A DNA stretch of 64,000 bases from Zingiber officinale (GCF_018446385.1 NC_056001.1:8922672-8986671), one strand, 5' to 3'. Positions 34,481 to 46,075 are shown, counted from the first letter of the stretch. A program made the numbers and translations. Notes: generated by a model from the sequence alone, not told the origin.

Positions 34481-35584
34481 TTTTAGAGATGATTAATTTG
34501 ATATCATAATTTTTTTTATTAAATCAAAAAATACGATCTATCAACTTCCTCAAACCACTATTCATTGAAAGAAAAATTCTCTAGTAGCTGAGTCTCCATC
34601 TTCAAATTCCTTGGCGATGGGGGCGCTGCCTTGGCTATGTAGAGGCATGAATACGTGGAAAATGTTTCAATTAATGTTCAATGACATGCAGAAAAATAAT
34701 TGGATAGCGATAAAGTACTAAAAATAATTTAAATTTCAAATAATAAAAGATCGATTTATATAAGAATACGGTCTCGCGGTAAATAATTAAATTTTAATCA
34801 AAACTTATCTTAAACATAAGAAAAAGTGACTCAATTATTTTTAAATTAATTTATAAAAACTATAATATTTATTTAAAACACTTAATCAAGATTTTCTCAA
34901 AAACAATGTAAAACATGTTTTAGCATTTTTATAAGTGTCACTTAAATAGTCTATTATAATGACTTATAATCTTTATTAACATATTGATTTGACACTTAAT
35001 TGAGTATCGAAATATATAATATAATTTAAAAAATCATAAGTTATATTATATTTGTATTTTAGATATTTAATTAAGTTTTAATCAAAATTTAATTCGTATA
35101 AGTCCGAAAAGAATAGAGATAGTGTGTATTTTAGAAAAAGTACAGAAAAAAATATGTAGGACTTGTTTATGGATAATGCTGAGTAATTAAAGTCTTTTTA
35201 AAATGAAAGGCCAACTAATCATTTTTATAAACTTATGTAGGCTGATTTGTTGTCATATTTTAAATTTATTTGGATAATCGATAGAAAATTTCTATACGAG
35301 TCACTGAGAGAATTAATAGGTTCGAAGGATAAATAGCTTCGAAGCATTAAATATCTGATGCTAGCTATATAAAAATAAAAAAAATAATAAATAATTTAAG
35401 AAATACAATAAATTGAAGGGGTGTTGACATAACGATAAAATTATTATTTTATAATAAAAAAATCATGAATTTAAATTTTGAAAATAATCTTTTATAAAAA
35501 AAATAAAATAAGACTATGTACAAGATCTTTTTCCGAGATCTCGTATAACGGGAACTTCGTGCATTAGGTTGTATTTTTTTTTTT
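34481..35584. other. AT-rich spacer between duplicated blocks
   Basis: Apart from a short unrelated GC-rich stretch near 34575-34650 that includes GGCATGAATACGTG (echoed at 36298), I see no gene or element. Confidence 0.5.
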
Positions 35585-36335
35585 TTTTTTAGAAATGCAA
35601 CAAATTCAGGTACGAAAGTCATTGTTTCTCTGTTTATTCGTTTTGACTTTACGTTGACCATAAGTATTATATAATTCATAAATAATTTTATTCTTAAATT
35701 CCAGAGCTCATTGTTGTTTAACCCAGCTGATTGTCGTGTGTATATATATTTTTATACGGAGAAATCAATTTTTATTGAATTAAATATTAATTGCAATTTT
35801 AACATGTTTGAGTGGAAGAGCGAGCAACGTTTCAAACTTCAAAATGTGTGTCGTCGCGATATAGAAATAATGTAGAAATTCAAAACTACTTCGTGAGTAA
35901 ATTAGAACTTTGTTTATAATTTATCATAGTTGGGTCATTTTGATTTTCGTGATTTGGAATTTTGAGTTCGGTCTAATTTTTGTTTTGTTTTGTTTTTAAA
36001 TAAAAATTGTTAATTGTTATCAAAATCTATATCGAATGGGGACAAATAATTTTTTATTGAATTAAATATAAATTAATTGCAATGTTAACATGTATACACC
36101 ACTTCAACAAGATTGACTCAAAGAGTAAACAACGTTTCAAACTTCAAAATGGTGACGTTGCCATATAGAAATAATGTAGAAACTCACATTATAAGTTAAT
36201 TAGATTTTTTTCTTTCTTTGAAAGAAAAGTGTTAATTTTTATCCAAATTTAATGTTTTTTTCAAAGGTCATCAAGCAGCCTCCTGAGCCTTGGTTGATGC
36301 ATGAATATGTGCAAAATGTTTCAATTGATGTACTG
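35585..36335. repeat. Local duplication blocks 2 and 3 upstream of HMGR
   Basis: Contains ATGCAACAAATTCAGGTACG (35594 on) and two successive copies of the TTTCAAACTTCAAAAT...ATATAGAAATAATGTAGAAA segment (about 35820-35880 and 36130-36185), each preceded by TTTATTGAATTAAATAT. Confidence 0.75.
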
Positions 36336-38915
36336 TTGTCAGTCCCGTATTGAGCGATTATTTTAATCAAAACTTACCTTAAAAATAAGAAAAAGTGACT
36401 CACTTATTTTAAATTGATTTATAAAAACTATATAATTTTTTGAGACAAAAATAAAAATTACTAGCATAGTAGCAAGAGTTGTTGTAGGGATTTTTGTTGT
36501 GATCGCTATGCTATCACATCAAAAGTAAAAGATCTCCTCTCTCAACTAAAGAGCCAAGGGGATCATGACCCCTCATTTTTTTTTAAAAAAATTACTAGTA
36601 TATCGTTAAAAATTTAATTAATAAAATAAATTAATTTTACAAATAAAAAATCACAAAACCACTTTTCAATCATTTTCAGCCTACAGTTAGGTGTAAATAT
36701 TTGATTAAAATTGAATTGAATGGAGCTAAATTAATCAAAAATTCATCGAATAAATCTATTGTTTTTAATCAACTGAACCATGTTAAAATTTTTAATAAAA
36801 ACTGAACGACGATTAATTTAGTCGAAAAATGAATTAACTAAATATTTTTATGAATGATGAATTTAATCAAAACCAAATTTAATTTTTTTAACCTTAATTG
36901 AATCATGGAGAAATTTTTCATTTGATTTTGTGTATTTTTTTTCTTCAATTTAATCGAATAAGGAAATTAAAAATCTAAACTGAACCGAATAAATAAAAAA
37001 ACTGATATTTTTGAAAAAAAAAAACAAAACTGAATTATCCAACCAAATTTTTAAATTCTATAGATTTATTCGGTTTAATCAAATTTTTACTCATCTCTAT
37101 ATAACCTCTTGCCCTATTTTAAAAAAAAAAAAAATCTCCTTTAACTTGTAATTTGGAAAGGTATCACATTTTCCCCTTACTTTTCTTCCATTTTGGCTTT
37201 TAGATTTTGGCATTTTATAAACATGTATTATATTTATTTGTTGTTCTTTATGGGTTAATTGTTATGTTTTTGAGTTTTCATCTATTTTAATAGTTTTTAT
37301 CTATTTTGAGTATTTTCAACTATGAAGATGGTAAAGAATCAACTTCTTAACAGAATTAGACGATCAATGGTTAAACGACTCTTTAGTAGCATATATTGAA
37401 AAAGTTATACATTTAACAATTTATCAAATGATTGTATAATGAATTATTATCAAAAAAAAAAAAAAAAAAACTGTAAAGGCCAATTGTAAGTCATATTTGA
37501 TTCGATGATAATATTTTAATTTTTCAATTTATCTTTTAGTTGATAAAAAGCATATTTTTTTTATTTTATATGAATTGTGTTTCTCTAAACAAATTTATGG
37601 ACCCGCCTCTAGCCTAATATTAGTAAAAGGAGTTCGCTCCCACTATGGGAGGGAACCCATCGTGGATGCTCGAAGAGCATCTTCTATGGTAAAAGTTGTT
37701 GTAGGAATTTGTTGTGGTCCTTATTACACATCAATATTACTAGTGGTGTAACCACGTTTGGACAAGTGCAACCACCCCCTTGGATTTTTTTTAAATAATA
37801 ATATATATTTTAAAAACCCTCACCGCTATTTTGATCAGTTGATTTACTATCATTCATCATTGAAAAATTAAAATTGATCATATATTTGGAAGACCCTCGA
37901 CCTAAACTATCCATTGATACTTTTACGAGGAAATTTTGTAACTTGGAATGTTAAATACTGATTTTTAAAATAAAATGTATAATAATAAATGAATGAACTA
38001 AATCGTAGAACACGAAGTGAGGACACAAAATTAGAATTAGATCGGGTTTGAACTAAATCCAACGGATAGACGCAGAGATAAGAATTACGTTGGTTCAAAT
38101 CAGGAATAATTTGGAATTGATTTAGTTAAGTTATGATCAAACTAAGTTTAAGGTTTAAATTAATTCAATTAGTTTAAATGAGTTCCATCGATTTAACAAG
38201 AATTAGGATATTTTTGAGAAAATATTCTCTTTCATTTTTTTCTCCTTATGCACATTGCAAGACTTACTGTGTTGTATGCCACTATCATGTCTTCGCTCAT
38301 TCCTCTCTTTTACTTTTTCCCTTCCTTTCATTCTCCATTTCTTTCTTCTATTACTTTTCTCCAACGACAATAAACCTTTTAGTTTTTTCCCCTCATCTTA
38401 AGTACAAGAGCTCTCTTTTCTTCTAATTTTTCTTCTCCAGTAAATAAGAAACGCAATAGTAGCTACTGCTCTCTTCCAACAATAAGAGCAAATAGGCTCT
38501 CGTATCTGCTTCATCTTCTCGTGTTTTCTAAGGTTTTGTTGACATGACAAGAATAACTTTGTTTTACCTTGCTTTATTTCCTTTATGTCGTTGTCAAGCT
38601 CATTGAAGTTAGTCAAGATTGCTAACGAAAAATTTATTTCTTCCTCCTTATCTTCTCTTATCTATTTTTCTCAAAAGCAACGGTTTCCTTTTATTTTTTC
38701 CAATGAACATCCCTTTACAAGTAACTCTTTTTTCCCTTTGTCCGACCACAACAAAACAAGAAAAGTAAGTTGTTACTGTCTTCTTTCATGTTTCATTAAT
38801 TGAAGGAGAGTTGTAAAGCAAAACCAGCCCTGGACGGTCAAGGCAAGGCCATCGCACAGGGCCCCACCTATGGCGGGGCTCCATTTTTTTTTTTAGTAAA
38901 GGCTAAACCTTTATG
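36336..38915. other. Intergenic DNA, no gene recognised
   Basis: AT-rich. 36680-37100 resembles a decayed hAT-type MITE (ends near TAGGTGTAAATATTTGATT and AATCAAATTTTTACTCATCT) but lacks a target-site duplication. The words GTTGTTGTAGG(A/G)ATTT(T)TGTTGTG recur at 36477 and 37688. 37451-37470 is an A tract. Confidence 0.45.
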
Positions 38916-39972
38916 TGTTGAATCGGGTGGACCGATTAGAGGGGATGAATAGACAATTTGCAATTAAAATTAGAATTTCTCTTGCTTTCTATTTAGCAAG
39001 AACACACAATTAATTCAAAGAAAATAACATTTAAAAAAAGAGTAAGAGATAGAATGTTTACTTAGTTTACAACCAGAGAGGTTGCTAATCTAAGATAATT
39101 GAAAGGGTACTAAAGATCTCCTTCTTCGACAAATATCAAAGGCAGAGAAGCCTCTTATAGTAGTTGAAAGCATAGACTATGAAGAACAAGAATATATATG
39201 CATGCAAGTACAAGTGTGCTCTTTACAACTGGCTTTAGGGTGTTATTTATAGCTACTGATCGAAGTGATCGTTTACTGATGTGACACATTAGAGGCACCT
39301 CAAATACTTGAGGGGTCTTCAACTAGATAAATTTTATCCTTATCAATGCCAATGTTCAGCTGAACTTGTGAATCTAAAACTTCTCAGTTCATTGGAGGCA
39401 CCTCCATTAGGCTAAGGTGGAATCAACTGCTTATCCACTTTGCAACGGTTCTGGTCATCGAAGGCGCTTCCAGCTGATTTGAGATGCCTCGATTACTATT
39501 CATTTAAGGTGCCTTCACTCCATCAGAGGTGCCTTAAGTCTCATTCGTGGCAGTGGATTCTCTGGGAATCTGAGGCTCCTTAAGCCAACTGAGGCACCTT
39601 AGGTCTTCAAGGTCAACTTCTGAGTTGACCATTTTCAAACTCCGCCCACTTGGATAATGCTTCGGTGATCCGGAGTTGAGTTCACCCGAACCCAACTTCG
39701 ACCTTATGCTCAAGTAGGATTCCTCCCAACTTCTCGTCCCTTGGATGCGCCGCAAGCGTCCTTCTCCCTCCATCGGTGTACTCTTCCGCAACTCCTCATT
39801 CCTCGAATGCACCGAGCTCGTCGACTCTCTTCCCGTGACATCCTTCTCGTTTACTGCATCTTTCGCTCAACTTCTTGTATTCCTAAGTTCCTGTACACTC
39901 AGACATAAGGCATCAAACACAGGGTCTAATTTTATTTGGTTGATCACATCAAAACTAACCCGGGGTACTTGC
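38916..39972 (-). mobile_element. LTR copy C1 (GAGGCGCCTC palindrome family)
   Basis: The plus strand starts TGTTGAATCGGGTGGACCG and ends near ACCCGGGGTACTTGC. A minus-strand TATA (TATAAATA, near 39247) has GAGGCACCTC-type motifs upstream of it (39288-39600). It is related to the solo LTR at 55543-61252 in opposite orientation. It abuts a second copy, C2, with no internal region between them. Confidence 0.65.
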
Positions 39973-40127
39973 TGTTGGACCGTCATAGACCGACTAGGAG
40001 GAATGAATAGCCTGCAATTTAAGTTAAATAATTCTCTTGCTTTCTATTTAGCAAGGGCACTGAAATATTAATTAATCAAAATAATTAACAACATTAAATG
40101 AAATAAGAGGTTAGAAATTACTTGATT

Positions 40128-40132
40128 ACAAT
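40128..40132. repeat. Target-site duplication ACAAT (left) of Tat-B
   Basis: ACAAT precedes TGATCC at 40133 and recurs at 50608-50612 after the other LTR. Confidence 0.93.
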
Positions 40133-40840
40133 TGATCCTGTCCGAACCAGGAGTCAACGGACACTGGGCACGTGACGCTCCCTGCTGGATCCTCGAGCGC
40201 TCCGGCGAACCTGCAGCAAAACCGAGCCGGGAGGGGTGTCCCGGCGACGGCCCTCCGACGCTCAAGTCAGGCGAGGAATAACGAATAGGTGGCCTCAAGA
40301 TGAAGATTTGCATACCTCTGGTGAAGAAATGGAGACCTTATATAGACCTCTCGAAGAAGCCTGGGCGCGCCAGTCAAAGCAACCACTTGCCTTTAACCAT
40401 GCCCAGGTATGAGTCTGTCAGAAGGGCCATGCCCAGATATGGATCTGTCAGGAAGACGTCTATGAGGCCATACTGCTACTGTATCAACCTTCCCATGATG
40501 TGACGGCAAGATCCTCCATCGTGTGATCTTGTGTACGGCCTAATCATCAGACATGCTTCTGCTGATATCCCATAACCCGAGCCGAGCGCATAGGCCGCTC
40601 GGCCACCTTTGTACCCTCGCCCCTATCCTGGCCGAACGGACCACCCGATCGGCCCTTCGGTCCCAGCCGAGCGGACTTCCGCTCGGCCCTTCGATCTTCC
40701 TGCCTTGGCGTCGGAAACCCAAGCCCATGGATGGGTTATCTCTAGCCCCGCTCGGACCATTACCCGCTTGGCCAGCCTTCCATCCGTCCTTAGGTTGGGA
40801 CCCTTCAGAAAGTGGGCCCCCCATTCTTACCGCCGGATCA
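40133..40840 (-). repeat. 3' LTR of Tat-B
   Basis: Plus-strand ends are TGATCCTGTCC and CGCCGGATCA. The minus-strand TATA (TATATAAGG) is near 40333-40342. Open frames in this LTR are also found in the other LTR and in overlapping frames; I do not call genes. Confidence 0.92.
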
Positions 40841-40856
40841 CTTGCCTTCCCTTCAA
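40841..40856 (-). promoter_or_regulatory. Polypurine tract of Tat-B
   Basis: The minus strand reads TTGAAGGGAAGGCAAG directly against the LTR start TGATCC. Confidence 0.7.
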
Positions 40857-41248
40857 GTCTAGTCGAAGGAGGAAGTGAGTCCGACTGACTGGACCATATG
40901 TGTCCGAGCGGGCGGTCGCCGTCTTTCTGTAGCTTATAATATCCATGGGGCCGTTCGGCCCTTCTGCCAAATTCAGCCGTTCGGCTCTTCATTTCGGTTG
41001 TCTTGTCGCTTAATGTGGATATTTGCTTGTCTAGATCTTCTCGAAAATCACACAAATCCTCCCCATTAAGTCGAAGCATGCGTGGTATGGGCGCATTAAT
41101 TGTGCCTGGCGACAGAGCGCCACGTGTCGACCATTGTGTGGCGGCGACGTTACTTACGATGGGACACCCTCGTTTAAAATGGACGGCCCGATGGCGTCCT
41201 TGCCTTTCGTGACCTGGATCGGACGGCGGAGGCCGACAGGCCCCGGTT

Positions 41249-41257
41249 GTATAAAGT
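41249..41257 (+). promoter_or_regulatory. TATA box of the Tat-B antisense gene
   Basis: TGTATAAAG lies 245 bases upstream of the ATG at 41495, inside a block conserved with Tat-A (GACCTGGATC(A/G)GACGG upstream, C-rich leader downstream). It lies outside the LTR and faces opposite to the element's own transcript. Confidence 0.6.
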
Positions 41258-41494
41258 CTCAGTTCCCCTCCTCTGCCGCACGCTCGCTCGTGCTTCCTCC
41301 TTCTGCCTCCTCTGCCGCTGTAGCCTTCGGCGATCCAGTCCCACTTTCCGGCTGCTACCATTTCCCCGGTGATCTGTTCCGCCCGTTTCCTCCTCAGTGA
41401 GTCTTCTTCCTTCACTTACTAAGTCTTCCCTGCTCATTTCGCCCTTTTCGTTTCCCTTCCTTCGATTTCTTGCTATTCTTTTCGCCTCTCTGAG

Positions 41495-43643
41495 ATGGCA
41501 AGTTCCTCTGAACCCGCCACCAGCGTTCACGGTCCCTGGTATGTGGCCATGGAGAGTCGGTTTGATGAGGAGGGTGCTCGGCGCCTAGTTCGGACGTATG
41601 GGATTCCCGATAACCATGAAATAGTTATAGCCGACTGACCGACCACATGACCCGCCGATCGGCACAATCTGTTTCTTTTTAGACCAATTCCAGGGTGGCC
41701 TTAGATTTCCTACCCATCCTTTTATTTTAGAGGTTTGTAACTATTTCCGCATCCCGCTCGGCCAACTTGTGCCGAATTCCTTTAGGCTGCTGAGCGGAGT
41801 GGTCGTTCTCTTTAAGTTGCACAGTATTCCTCTTGACCCTAAAATATTCCACTTCTTCTTCTACCCCAAACAATCCGAGCCGGGCACTTTTATTTTCCAA
41901 AGTAGAATAGGCTTTAAATTTTTCGATAATATGCCGACCTCCAACAAACACTGGAAGGAGTTTTTCTTTTACATCCGACTTCCCGAGCGGCCAGCATTCC
42001 GAACCAGATGGCAGACCGCTGTGCCGACTCAGCCGGAGCTTGGCAAGTTCAGAAGCAACCCAGCCTATCTTCATGCGGCGAACTGGTTGTCCGGTCAGCG
42101 ATACAAGATCGACCAGTTGCTGCTCAAGGGGGTGTTGTATATTTTCGGATTGTCTCCCGTTCGGGCAAATCTCCCCTTCCGCATGAGTAAGGACCCTTTA
42201 CTCCCTTGGTCTTTTTTTGTCTAATTGATTTTAATTTCTTTTATTGCAGCTGAAGTCATGTGGCGCTCCAAGGCTACCGCTAACCTGAAATTGAAGTCCG
42301 TGGAGATTGAAGCGGCTACGAAAAAAGAGCTCGCCGAGCGGGGACTCATCCCCAGCCGCCCGGCGGATGCAGGAGAGGGAGGGGCGCAGTCCGCCCCTGA
42401 AACAGAAACTGCCCCATCCGCTTCAACGGAGGTTGAGGCGGATCCTGTTTCCTCGGCCCCCGCCGAGCTGGGCGTTCCCCAGGTTGGAGATCCACCATTG
42501 GAGGTTCGGCGGAAACGTCGAAGAGACCCCAGCTTTCCGCCGACCCAAGAGGGGGAACCACAAGCGCCGATCAGCGTAACTTCGCCTGACCGCACGCCCC
42601 CACAGATCGGGACCCCTGTGGCCTCGCCTATCGCACAGCCCTCCGGCTCTCCTCCCCGAACTCGCCGCCGCTTACGTCGGTTGGGCGAAACTTCCACCAT
42701 AGGGGAGTCTTCGCATTAGGCGGCCGCGACTGAAGAAGCACCGTCCGGCCACCCTACCATCAAGACTACCCTCCGATTCCCGTCAGAGGAATATTTACTG
42801 TCTGCCGATCGACCATCGAGCCCCGTTCACGAAATAACCATGACTGGTCCGCTCGCCAAGCTCTTCGAGGACGCCCATATTCAGGTGGCCCTTATGACGC
42901 CCAAGCAGCTCGGCGATAACAATATGCAGCAGGCCACTCAGGTAAACCCATCTTCATTCCCGTGTCATGCTGTTGTTTGATTCCTGATATTATTATTTCC
43001 CTTACAGCACTGGGCTGAGCAAATTGCCACGAACCATCGGCTAGCCGAGTTGGAGGATCTCCTAGAAAAACTCCAAGTGTCGGGAGGTCCCACGGCCGAG
43101 CGGGAGAAACAAGCTCTTGAGGCCGAACAGAAGAAGGCTGTCGATCTGGCTGCAGAGGTGGTCCGACTCGATGACTTGGTGAAGAAGCGGGACGGGGACG
43201 TGAAGCGCGCCAATGGTCGGAAGAGGCGGGCAATTGCTGATCTAGATAAAATGAAAGTCGAAGTCCGGGCCCTAGATCAGCAGTCTAAGAAGCTAGGGGC
43301 CGAGCTGGATGCCGAGCGGGAGATCCGTTCGGCCGAACGCACAAAAGCTGAGATGGACTTGAAGGCTGTCCGAGATACCTTAACCGCTTCCCGAGCGGCA
43401 CTCAAAAAATATAAGGAGGGTGGGCTAGCAGCAGCGCGCCAGGAATACCTCCGCTCGGAGCGCTTTGGCGAAAAGTTTGGTGGCAACGTCTCCTCAACCT
43501 TCCTCGAGACGGTCAAGGTCACCACGGCGTACTTCAAGAAGGGGGGGCATCTTCCTGCTGACCTGAGCATTCCCCCTCCCGAACTGGCGGCCATGATTGA
43601 CGACATCCCGGACACCTTCTTTAACTTTGAAGACCCCGAGTGA
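41495..43643 (+). pseudogene. Antisense spliced gene of Tat-B, nearly intact, function unknown
   Basis: Plus-strand gene opposite to gag-pol. Exon 1 is 41495-42186 (donor ATGA|GTAAGG), intron 42187-42249 (acceptor TTGCAG), exon 2 42250-42941 (donor CAG|GTAAAC), intron 42942-43007 (TTACAG), exon 3 43008-43643 ending CCCGAGTGA. Phases agree, and both introns occur at the same places in Tat-A. About 670 codons: a globular N-terminal domain (LEVCNYFRIPLGQLVPNSFR, FHFFFYPKQSEPGTF, GVLYIFGLSP), a proline/acidic linker (exon 2), and a long charged coiled coil (LEDLLEKLQVSGG, AEVVRLDDLVKKRD). Two breaks: a one-base frame change at TGA 41636 and TAG at 42717. Tat elements are known to carry extra, sometimes antisense, ORFs of unknown role. 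It could be a captured host gene or a regulator of the element; I do not assign a function. Confidence 0.75.
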
Positions 43644-44029
43644 GGCGAGTTTTTTGAGTGCTTTCTGTGTTTCATCCGCTCGGCGGATGTAAAATTTTTG
43701 TATGTGCCGTTCGGCATAATTTTTCTTATAATGAAACGATGTCCCTTTGCTTGTCTTCCTACTCATTGTCCACAATATTCTTCTGTTTGCTTAACGTTGA
43801 TGCTTAGCGTCAGTCATGTTCTTAAGCATTCTCCCTCACGCGTCCGATCGGCTTGGCTCATTGCATAAAGTCCGAGCGAGGAGGCCTACTCGCTCTGCAC
43901 GTATCCTGCCTGCGTGAAGTCAACAAATGCCGAGCATCGAAGGACCAACCCCCAATCGGGCCTGAATGTTTTAATATTTGTAGTTTCCGCGGTTTCTTAC
44001 TCTGATATTCGTTCTTCCGCTCGGTATAT
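43644..44029. other. Spacer between the antisense gene and the tandem array
   Basis: Contains a possible plus-strand polyadenylation context (TTATAATGAAACG near 43725). No other feature recognised. Confidence 0.4.
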
Positions 44030-44470
44030 TTATAACCGATCGGCGCGGCTCTCGATTTTTAACGACGGTGCTCGTCGGCGCGGATGTTTATAGCCGATCG
44101 GCGCAGCTCTCGATTTTTAACGACGGTGCTCGTCGGCGCGGATGTTTATAGCCGATCGGCGCGGCTATCGATTTTTAACGACGGTGCTCGTCGGCGCGGA
44201 TGTTTATAGCCGATCGGCGTGGCTCTCGATTTTTAACGACGGTGCTCGTCGGCGCGGATGTTTATAGCCGATCGGCGCGGCTCTCAATTTTTAACGACGG
44301 TGCTCGTCGGCGCGGATGTTTATAGCCGATCGGCGCGGCTCTCGATTTTTAACGACGGTGCTCGTCGGCGCGGCTCTCGATTTTTAACGACGGTGCTCGT
44401 CGACGCGGATGTTTATAGCCGATCGGCGCGGCTCTCGATTTTTAACGACGGTGCTCGTCGGCTTGCCGCT
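44030..44470. repeat. 58-bp tandem array of Tat-B
   Basis: About seven to eight copies spaced 58 bp apart (GACGGTGCTCGTCGGCGCGG at 44064, 44122 and on), with one shortened unit near 44365-44405. The core TTTATAGCCGATCGGCGCGG followed by CTCTCGATTTTTAACGACGG matches the layout of the 64-bp array of Tat-A. Confidence 0.9.
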
Positions 44471-44803
44471 CGGTTTTTATAGCCGGTCGGTGCGGCTCTA
44501 CGGTTTAACGTCTTGGCTAGACGACTTTGGCTAATTTTGACGCTTCCGTTCGGCGAAGCTTTTGCCCTCCTTTTTATCACGTTTGGTTCCTTTCACCCAG
44601 CTCGGATAACGTACTCTTGTTTGAATGGCTTAGGGTCTGCTTCGTCAAGCATCTGGGCTAGGATAATATACCTCCGTCCGACTGGTACGGGGCCTTCAAT
44701 TTTAGAGCGCTTGGCCCGACCCATTTACCTCCGGCCGAGCGGCTCGGGGCCTTCGTTCTTTTGTTGGCGATGTCTTATTTGTTCTCTTGATTTTTCGTTT
44801 CTT
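44471..44803 (-). other. 3' untranslated stretch after Tat-B pol
   Basis: GC-rich, with CGGTCGGTGCGGCTC and GGCCGAGCGGCTCGGGGCC words. No reading frame of note. Confidence 0.5.
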
Positions 44804-46075
44804 TCACCCTGCCCGGTAAGGCTGGAGGTGGTTCGCGCTCCACGGTCTATCTAGCTGTCGACCTTCCTCATCCTCCAGATAATACGCGCCCGAGCGTAGC
44901 TTTTCGATGATTCTGAAGGGACCTGCCCATGGAGCTTCAAGCTTGCCGACGTCGCCGACCGGCTTGACTTTCTTCCAGACAAGGTCGCCGACCTGGAATG
45001 ATCGGGGAATGACGCGCCGGTTATAGTTTTGCTTCATTCGTTGTCGATACGCCATCAGCCGAACGGACGCCTTTGCCCTCTCCTCTTCTACAAAATCCAG
45101 CTCCATGCTTCTCCGTTCGGCGTTGTCCTCATCGTAGCTCTGGATCCGGGCGGACTCCACGCCGACTTCAACCGGAATGACGGCCTCGCCACCATATACC
45201 AGATGGAATGGTGTGACTCCTGTCCCTTCTTTTGGCGTTGTTCGGATGGCCCATAAGACGTTCGGCACTTCATCCGGCCAACTTCCTCCCAAATGGTCGA
45301 GCCGAGCGCGCAGAATACGGAGAATTTCCCGGTTGGCCACTTCAGCTTGACCGTTGTTCTGAGGATAGGCCACGGATGTGAAGTGTTGCTCAATGCCGTA
45401 GCTCTTGCACCAATCCTCTAACATCTTCCCTGTGAACTGCCGCCCGTTGTCGGACACTAGTCGGCGAGGGATGCCGAACCGACAGATGATGTGTTGCCAG
45501 ATGAATTTTTTAACCATTTGTTCAGTGATCTTTGCTAGCGGCTCGGCCTCCACCCACTTGGAGAAATAGTCTACCGCCACTAGTAAGAATTTCCTCTGCC
45601 CAGCCGCCATCGGAAATGGACCGACAATATCCATTCCCCATTGGTCGAACGGGCATGAAACGCTTGACGCCTTCATTTCTTCGGCCGGTCGGTGGGAGAA
45701 GTTGTGATACTTCTGGCATGAAAGGCAGGTAGATACTGTCCGAGCGGCATCTGTTTGTAAAGTTGGCCAAAAGTATCCGGCCAAGAGGATCTTCTTGGCC
45801 AATGAGCGCCCGCCCGGATGACCCCCGCATGATCCTTGATGTACTTCTTGGAGGATGTAAGCTGAGTCCTCCAAGCTTACACATTTCAGCAACGGGCGCG
45901 AGAATGCTTTCTTGTAAAGCTGATCTCCGATGAGTGTAAACCGACCGGCTCTTCTTCTGAGGAGCCGGGCTGCATATTCATCGGAGGGTGTGGTGCCCGA
46001 ACGGAGAAATTCTATAATAGGTGTCCTCCAGTCGCTTGGAAACGTGAGGCCTTGCATCCGATCGACGTGCGCCAC
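44804..46075 (-). CDS. Integrase segment of Tat-B pol
   Basis: A 423-residue open segment, the end of pol. Integrase joins retroelement DNA to the host chromosome. It has the zinc-binding HHCC (H79, H86, C117, C120), and the catalytic triad D149 (GMDIVGPFP), D209 (SDNGRQF) and E245 (NGQAEVANR), with the classical 35-residue gap between the second D and E. A C-terminal region (FQVGDLVWKKVKP) follows, ending in a conserved LQPY. No chromodomain is seen, as expected for Tat. The reading frame continues upstream of the given start towards RNase H, so this is part of a polyprotein cut off from RT by frame breaks. The segment itself looks intact. Confidence 0.88.
   Translation of the reverse strand: MAHVDRMQGLTFPSDWRTPIIEFLRSGTTPSDEYAARLLRRRAGRFTLIGDQLYKKAFSRPLLKCVSLEDSAYILQEVHQGSCGGHPGGRSLAKKILLAGYFWPTLQTDAARTVSTCLSCQKYHNFSHRPAEEMKASSVSCPFDQWGMDIVGPFPMAAGQRKFLLVAVDYFSKWVEAEPLAKITEQMVKKFIWQHIICRFGIPRRLVSDNGRQFTGKMLEDWCKSYGIEQHFTSVAYPQNNGQAEVANREILRILRARLDHLGGSWPDEVPNVLWAIRTTPKEGTGVTPFHLVYGGEAVIPVEVGVESARIQSYDEDNAERRSMELDFVEEERAKASVRLMAYRQRMKQNYNRRVIPRSFQVGDLVWKKVKPVGDVGKLEAPWAGPFRIIEKLRSGAYYLEDEEGRQLDRPWSANHLQPYRAG

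Noticed and set aside
36680-37100. Possible hAT-type MITE with TAGGTGTAAATATTTGATT-like ends
   Set aside because: Ends pair only in part and I find no 8-bp duplication, so it is kept only as a remark in the intergenic entry.
38826-38895. GGGGCCC-rich stretch resembling a transposon terminus
   Set aside because: Only one end is present and no partner inverted repeat or duplication was found.
40540-41415. Minus-strand open frame of 291 codons near the Tat-B 3' LTR
   Set aside because: It crosses the LTR boundary and the promoter of the antisense gene, has low-complexity basic content, and its LTR part recurs at 50307-50591. No domain recognised.
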